The translations under genes and the position numbers were made by a program. DNA of 35,675 nucleotides from NCBI GenBank assembly GCA_004332335.1, contig SISS01000045.1, positions 1 to 35,675 on the forward strand, in the 5' to 3' direction. Within the stretch, counting starts at the first letter, position 1. Every line of letters starts with the position of its first letter. The DNA is from Methanoregulaceae archaeon UXB-2016. Lineage in GTDB: Archaea > Halobacteriota > Methanomicrobia > Methanomicrobiales > Methanospirillaceae. Under the pieces are notes generated by a model. That model worked only from the letters and a program-made list of their open reading frames with translations. It was not told where the DNA came from and ran no database searches. Shown piece after piece: positions 31,456-35,675 of the stretch.

Positions 31456-32868
31456 TCAGCGGATCCGTCCGCGGCTGAGCGAGGCCCCGATCCCCGCGAG
31501 GCAGAGGAGCATGAAGAGGGCGAACGCGACCCGGATGCTGCTCACGAATGCAGGGTAGTACGGCGGCGTGATCTCGACCCGGCCGATCATGATCGAGAAG
31601 ACCATCATGGCCAGCCCCATCGAGAGCATCTGGCCGAGCAGGCGCATGGTCCCGTTCATGCCCGACGCGACGCCGTAGTACCGCCGGTCCACGGCGCTCA
31701 TGATCGCGTTGGTGTTGGGGGACGAGAAGAGGCCGAACCCGAGGCCGAGGACGACCAGGCACGCGACGATGTACCAGATCGGGGTGGTCTCGGTCAGAAG
31801 GGCGAGGAGGCCGAGGCCCACGGCCGTCAGGCCCATGCCGATCGAGGCCACGCTCCGGGGATCCATCCGGTCGGAGAGGCGGCCGGCGTACGGCGAGACG
31901 ACCACCTGGACGACGGCCTGGGCGATCAGGACGAGCCCGGCCGCCTGGGGCGAGAAGCCCTTCGTGTACTGGAGGTCGAGGCTCAGGAGGAAGGTCACGG
32001 CAAAGGTCGCGCTGTAGTTGATCAGGGCCGCGAGGTTCGAGAAGAGGAACGCCCGGCTCCTGATGAAGAGGTCCATGTTCAGCACGGGGGACGGGGTCCG
32101 GAGCTCGTACCAGACGAAGACCGCCAGGATCGCGAGCCCGGCGACGATGGGGACGGCCCCCGCGATGCTCGGGAGCTCGGAGAGGCCGTACATGACCCCC
32201 ACGAGTCCGAGCGCATAGAGGACCGAGCCGACGAGGTCGAACCGCTCCCCCCGGCACTCGGCCCACTCCCCCTTCAGCCTCAGGAGCACGAGCAGGATGA
32301 CCGCGACCCCGAGGGGGATGTTGATCCAGAAGATGGACCGCCACCCCAGGTGCTGGGTCAGCAGCCCCCCGAAGAGCGGGCCGGCCATGAGCCCCAGATA
32401 GACGGCCGTGACGTAGATGCCGAGCGAGCGCCCTCGCTCCTCCTTCGGGACGACCGAGGTCAGGATCGCGACGGACGTCCCGAAGATCATGGCGCTCCCG
32501 GTCCCCTGGACCATTCGGACCGCGATCATCGCGGCCGTGGACGGGACCAGGGTCTGGGCCAGGGACGCGAGGGTGAAGATCGCGATCCCGATGAGGAAGA
32601 CACGTTTACGGCCGTGGATGTCGGCGAGCCGACCGAAGGGGACGATGAAGAGCGCCGAGGCCAGGAGGTACGCGGTCGCGATCCAGGAGAGCGTCACCGC
32701 GTCCATGTGGAACTCCGCGGCGATCGCGGGCAGGGCGATGTTCACGGCCGAGCCGTCGAAGGGCGTGAGGAAACCGGCGAGGAGCGCGATGCCGAGGACG
32801 ATCCGTATCTCGGACCTGGTCGGAGGCAGGGGCGGGGTGCGGCAGATGGCGGGCGGGTCTTCGTTCAT
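31456..32868 (-). CDS. MFS multidrug exporter, DHA2 (EmrB/QacA) family
   Basis: A 470-residue proton-coupled efflux pump with 14 predicted helices. Motifs: FLTPFDGSAVNIALPAIAAEF (motif D1 region in TM1), PFGRLADIHGRKRVFLIG (motif A between TM2 and TM3), RMVQGTGSAMIFGTSVAIL (motif B), GPLFGGLLTQHLGWRSIFWINIPLG (motif C and the WRSIF/INxPLG hallmark of DHA2). The ATG at 32868 is preferred because the protein then begins just before TM1; a TTG at 32946 would add 26 residues without family resemblance. Substrate unknown. Confidence 0.93.
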   Translation of the reverse strand: MNEDPPAICRTPPLPPTRSEIRIVLGIALLAGFLTPFDGSAVNIALPAIAAEFHMDAVTLSWIATAYLLASALFIVPFGRLADIHGRKRVFLIGIAIFTLASLAQTLVPSTAAMIAVRMVQGTGSAMIFGTSVAILTSVVPKEERGRSLGIYVTAVYLGLMAGPLFGGLLTQHLGWRSIFWINIPLGVAVILLVLLRLKGEWAECRGERFDLVGSVLYALGLVGVMYGLSELPSIAGAVPIVAGLAILAVFVWYELRTPSPVLNMDLFIRSRAFLFSNLAALINYSATFAVTFLLSLDLQYTKGFSPQAAGLVLIAQAVVQVVVSPYAGRLSDRMDPRSVASIGMGLTAVGLGLLALLTETTPIWYIVACLVVLGLGFGLFSSPNTNAIMSAVDRRYYGVASGMNGTMRLLGQMLSMGLAMMVFSIMIGRVEITPPYYPAFVSSIRVAFALFMLLCLAGIGASLSRGRIR

Positions 32869-33089
32869 CGCTCGCCACCCCGCACGGCGGGTCCCGGCCT
32901 GTCGCACCATCGCCTCATCCGCAGACTCCTGCAGTCGGTTATGCAAGGAGCCGGCATGAAGGTGCCGTTCTCAGATCGCTCCCGCAACCTCTGCCGGCGC
33001 AGTACCGCAGCAGGTGCCCGCCGATCGGGGGGACGGATCGCGGGGAGGAAGGTTTAACGCGCGGACGGCATATGCCATGCGAGGAGATC

Positions 33090-33999
33090 ATGATCCCCGA
33101 GCCCCCCCGGGACGACCGCCGCGCCATGCAGCGCGCACTCGCCATCACCACCGTCTTTCTTCTTGTGGAGGTCGTCGGGGGGCTGGTCTCGGGCTCGCTC
33201 GCACTGCTCAGCGATGCGGGGCACATGTTCAGCGACCTCCTCGCCCTGGTCCTCTCGCTCGGGGCCATGACTCTCGCCCTCCGGCTCCCGACCAAGGAGC
33301 GAACATACGGCTATCGGCGGGCCGAGATCTTCGCGGCGTTCGTCAACTCCCTGCTGCTGATCGCCGTGAGCGCCGGGATCCTCTGGGAGGCGTACCAGCG
33401 GGCCCTCCACCCGACCCCGGTACAGGGCGGGGGGTGATATGATCGTAGTGGCCGCCATCGGCCTCGGAGCGAACCTGGGGGTCATGCGCCTCCTCCACGG
33501 AAGCCGCAACCTGAACGTGCGCAGCGCCTTTCTGCACGTGGCCGGGGACACGGCCTCCTCGGTGGCCGTGCTGGCGGCGGGCGCATGGATCGCGCTGACC
33601 GGGCAGGTGACCGTCGACCCGGTCTTGTCCGGGGTGCTCGCGGTCGTGATCGCGATCTCCGCCACCCGGATACTCCGGGAGACGGTCGTGATCCTGCTCC
33701 AGTTCACACCGCCGTCGGTGGACTTCGACGAGGTCGTCCGGGCGATGACGGACGTGCCGGGCGTGGAGGGGGTGCACCACGTCCACCTCTGGAGCCTCAG
33801 CTCCGAGATCAACGTGCTCGACGCCCACGTCTACTCCTGCGAGCGCGACGTGGAGCGGTCCGAGGTGATGAAACAGGAGATCAAAGCGCGGCTGGCCCGG
33901 CACGGGGTGCTCCACTCCACCCTGGAGTTCGAGTGCACCGAGTGTCGGGACTGTGCGCTCGTCGGGCCGGCAGCGGAGCAAGCGGATCAGGCAGGATAG
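33090..33999 (+). pseudogene. Cation diffusion facilitator (CDF, CzcD/ZitB-like), frame broken at a G run
   Basis: Two adjacent frames encode one CDF transporter, which exports zinc or similar ions against protons. Frame 1 (start ATG 33090, with GAGGAG just before; or ATG 33072) gives the N-terminal four helices with the metal-site motif SDAGHMFSD and the family stretch TYGYRRAEIFAAFVNSLLLIAVSAGILWEA up to PTPVQGGG. Frame 2 (from about 33432) continues MIVVAAIGLGANLGV, the second metal motif HVAGDTASS, and the cytoplasmic domain PGVEGVHHVHLWSLSSEINVLDAHV ending in a Cys-rich tail (FECTECRDCAL). The shift sits in six consecutive G near 33428-33433. Removing one G restores VQGG-GDMIVVAA, so this may be a sequence error. 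Confidence 0.88.
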
Positions 34000-34294
34000 A
34001 CGGCGCAGGCCTGCCGGGCGGGCCGTGCCGGACCTCGTTCGCCCCCAGCACGTCCGTGACCACGAGCGGACGCGGGCCAACCCGGCTCGTCGGCCTTCCT
34101 CGACGACACAGGACACGAGCAACAGGGGAGATGACCGGACGTTATTATGGTGATTACACGGATGCCGCCCTGGATCGGCCACGGGGATGGGCCGATCCTC
34201 TTCATTTTTGGTATGAGGCGATCCACACCTCTCCGGAGATTGAGACGGTAGGAGGCAATCGTCAGTCCCCGGCATGATGCCTCCGGGTCCTGCG
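34000..34294. other. Intergenic region, nothing recognised
   Basis: About 295 bases between convergent genes. A plus-strand frame from 34130 (MTGRYYGDYTDAALD...) has no spaced ribosome-binding site and no family resemblance. Two short A/T-rich stretches (34138-34150 and 34199-34212) may serve termination of the flanking genes. Confidence 0.4.
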
Positions 34295-34873
34295 TCACTT
34301 TTTCAGCAGCACCGCGCGGCTCATGGAGATCTCCGGTCGTCCTTCTATCCTGAACCCTGCACGGAAGGCGGCTTCGAGCATCCGGTCGAACGCCGGTTCC
34401 GAGACGTGGAAGACCGGTTCGGCCACGAGATACCGTCCGCCGGGTTTGAGAGTCGCGAACACCTCCTGGAGAAGCCGGTCCTGGTCCGGCACCTCGTGCA
34501 CCATGTGGAACGACAGGACGAAGTCTGCTGGCCGGTCTATCCCCAGCGAATCGGGCGAGTTCCGGTGCCAGCAGATCCGGGAGCCCGGGCCGTGCCGGTC
34601 GCACCTCTTCCGTGCGCACTCAAGCATCTCGCTCTGGACATCGGCGGCGATGACGGTCCCTTCCGCGCCGACCATCTCGGCCATCGCACGGGTGAATGCG
34701 CCGGGCCCGCACCCGAGATCGATGACGGTCATCCCCGGCCGGATGTACGCGCCGAGGATCTTCTCCGGGTTCTGAAAGAACCTCCGGAACCCGTTGTCGA
34801 GCAGCAGTACGTGCAGACGCGAATACCGGCAGAGATCTCCTGCCGGCCTCTTCTCTGATTGGGCTGTTCCCAT
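34295..34873 (-). CDS. Class I SAM-dependent methyltransferase under MarR control
   Basis: A 192-residue methyltransferase. SAM-binding motif I is VIDLGCGPGAFTRAMAE (about residues 50-66), then GTVIAADVQSEML, DFVLSFHMVHEVPDQDRLLQEVFATLKPGGRYLVAEP. These follow the Methyltransf_11/UbiE pattern. It lies downstream of a MarR-type regulator gene on the same strand, with 50 bases between that contain a perfect palindrome (34886-34904) and a TATA-like ataaatttt. This arrangement suggests that the regulator controls the enzyme. The substrate, perhaps a toxic small molecule or metal species, cannot be told. Confidence 0.88.
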   Translation of the reverse strand: MGTAQSEKRPAGDLCRYSRLHVLLLDNGFRRFFQNPEKILGAYIRPGMTVIDLGCGPGAFTRAMAEMVGAEGTVIAADVQSEMLECARKRCDRHGPGSRICWHRNSPDSLGIDRPADFVLSFHMVHEVPDQDRLLQEVFATLKPGGRYLVAEPVFHVSEPAFDRMLEAAFRAGFRIEGRPEISMSRAVLLKK

Positions 34874-34885
34874 AGGTCTCTCTTT

Positions 34886-34904
34886 TTGTTAAGTTCGTTA
34901 ACAA
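34886..34904 (-). promoter_or_regulatory. Palindromic operator upstream of the methyltransferase
   Basis: TTGTTAA and TTAACAA form a perfect 7-bp inverted repeat with a 5-base spacer, 13-31 bases before the ATG read from 34873. The TATA-like ataaattttt at about 34918-34928 places the transcription start within the palindrome, so a bound regulator would block initiation. MarR dimers typically use palindromes of about this size. Confidence 0.7.
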
Positions 34905-34923
34905 TACATGGGTTGAAAAAAAT

Positions 34924-35391
34924 TTATCCGACGTCCTGCCCGGACTCGTCGATGGTCTCTTCGATGGCCGAGAGAAACCGGAGGATCACCGCGAACTGCT
35001 CGTCCGTAAGGTCGCCCAGCCTCTGGTGCATGCGGGCGTAGATCCTTGCGTGGTGCTGTTCGTGGCCGAGATGGGCAATGGTGCCGCGGGGCGACAGGCG
35101 GATCAGGATCTCCTTGTCGTTGTCCGGGTCGCGGTGTTTCTCCACCAGGTTCTTGCGTGTAAGCCGGCTGATCATCTGGGATACAGCGCTTTTGGAGATC
35201 CCGAGCACCCGCGAGAGGCGTGTAAGGGTGCTGTCCGGGTTCTTCCCGACCGCCATGATGGTGTGGATCTCGGAGCAGTGCAGCAGGTCCCCGGAGCCGA
35301 AGTCCCGGGGGCACTTCTGATCGGCATCCATCTTGTTGAGAATCCGGATCCAGGACTCCGATATCTTCAGTATCTCCGAGTGGCTTGTCAT
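34924..35391 (-). CDS. MarR-family transcriptional regulator
   Basis: A 155-residue winged-helix regulator (one residue more from the TTG at 35394). The DNA-binding region is IHTIMAVGKNPDSTLTRLSRVLGISKSAVSQMISRLTRKNLVEKHRDPDNDKEILIRLSPRG, with recognition helix SKSAVSQMISRL and the wing D-DNDK-I-I-L; flanking helices form the dimer interface. It probably binds a small ligand and regulates the methyltransferase just downstream as well as itself. The gene is preceded by an A/T-rich promoter (35438-35452) overlapped by TTAAG-CAC-CTTAA. Confidence 0.92.
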   Translation of the reverse strand: MTSHSEILKISESWIRILNKMDADQKCPRDFGSGDLLHCSEIHTIMAVGKNPDSTLTRLSRVLGISKSAVSQMISRLTRKNLVEKHRDPDNDKEILIRLSPRGTIAHLGHEQHHARIYARMHQRLGDLTDEQFAVILRFLSAIEETIDESGQDVG

Positions 35392-35429
35392 CAATCCCCC
35401 GCGCCCCCGCCTGGATGCGCCACATATGA

Positions 35430-35452
35430 TTAAGCACCTTAAAAATAAAGCC
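35430..35452 (-). promoter_or_regulatory. Promoter of the MarR gene with overlapping inverted repeat
   Basis: On the minus strand ctttatttttaagg is a TATA-like box about 50 bases before the start codon. TTAAG-CAC-CTTAA at 35430-35442 is a 5-bp inverted repeat overlapping it; it shares TTAA half-site cores with the 34886-34904 palindrome and may be a weaker autoregulatory site. Confidence 0.5.
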
Positions 35453-35549
35453 CTTTGCCCGCGACGAGCTCTGGATACGTGCCTGCCTGCAGAAGAGGAT
35501 ATCCTGCGAACGTCGCCGGCCAGGAGAACGAAAAGAAAGGGAGGACGGG

Positions 35550-35675
35550 TCAGGCCCCTGGGGACTGATCGCGCCGTTCCTCCTCGGTGAGGACCTCGAG
35601 GACCTCGGCGGTCGGGCCGATCCGGATGATCTTGCCGCCGCGCATGAGGGCGAGCCGGTCGCAGATGTCCCGGAC
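35550..35675 (-). CDS. C-terminal end of an ABC ATPase resembling methyl-CoM reductase component A2 (AtwA)
   Basis: The last 41 codons of a gene running in from the right edge: VRDICDRLALMRGGKIIRIG, then PTAEVLEVLTEEERRDQSPGA. The CDRLALMRGGKII-IG block is the strand-loop-strand after the H-loop of ABC ATPases. The ending VLTEEER is like that of AtwA proteins, which help to activate methyl-coenzyme M reductase using ATP. With so little sequence, another ABC ATPase is possible. Confidence 0.55.
   Translation of the reverse strand, partial: VRDICDRLALMRGGKIIRIGPTAEVLEVLTEEERRDQSPGA

Noticed and set aside
34130-34277. Plus-strand frame MTGRYYGDYTDAALD...
   Set aside because: The GGGGAG purine tract directly abuts the ATG, leaving no spacing, and no family resemblance is seen.

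Overview
The window looks like a chromosomal accessory region of a GC-rich methanogenic archaeon, most likely a Methanomicrobiales member of the Methanoculleus/Methanofollis type. Supporting signs are a DUF1890/DUF1894 gene pair typical of methanogens, the tail of an ABC ATPase resembling methyl-CoM reductase component A2 at the right edge, an archaeal class III pilin, an ISH3-family transposon, and archaeal TATA boxes that often sit about 25-30 bases before a start codon. The genus is inference; there is no rRNA or tRNA to fix it.

Layout. 1-2955: two same-orientation ISH3-family copies, the left one frameshifted and cut by the window edge, enclosing a small membrane protein; the right copy abuts the 5' stub of a broken gene. 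3101-6505: a methyltransferase and a large secreted beta-helix/CBM6/PKD surface protein. 6699-9850: an export-type ABC operon (CARDB-like secreted protein, FtsX-type permease, ATPase). 10125-13067: a small membrane protein, an SPL-like radical SAM enzyme, a stand-alone 5TM-LYT protein and a GNAT acetyltransferase. 13340-16589: a plasmid- or provirus-like island made of a decayed hicBA pair, a 699-residue P-loop NTPase with zinc fingers, and an intact hicBA pair on the other strand. 16770-25906: metabolic and sensory genes (broken PAS protein, sugar dehydrogenase, DUF1294, APC permease, alpha/beta hydrolase, PAS histidine kinase, CutA, pilin, FdhD, AI-2E-type exporter). 26041-29249: a CopB-type metal ATPase and a duplicated Met-rich membrane protein, one copy broken. 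29400-35675: DUF1890/DUF1894, serine acetyltransferase, MFS exporter, frameshifted CDF transporter, a MarR regulator with a methyltransferase and a clear palindromic operator, and the AtwA-like fragment.

The most unusual signal is inside the 699-residue ATPase gene. Seven exact copies of TGTTGCCAC (all fitting RTGTTGCCACRR), plus three degenerate ones, fall within 14310-14632. Their positions and orientations are mirror-symmetric about base ~14470, with a hairpin close to the centre and an A+T-rich patch beside it. The motif is read in different frames and orientations by the host gene, so selection appears to act on the DNA. It could be an embedded replication origin, a partition site or an autoregulatory array for the helicase-like protein.

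Metal and stress handling recurs in the window (CopB ATPase, CutA, CDF transporter, Met-rich proteins). Five reading frames are broken by small indels or a deletion; at least one sits in a G homopolymer and could be a sequence error rather than biology.
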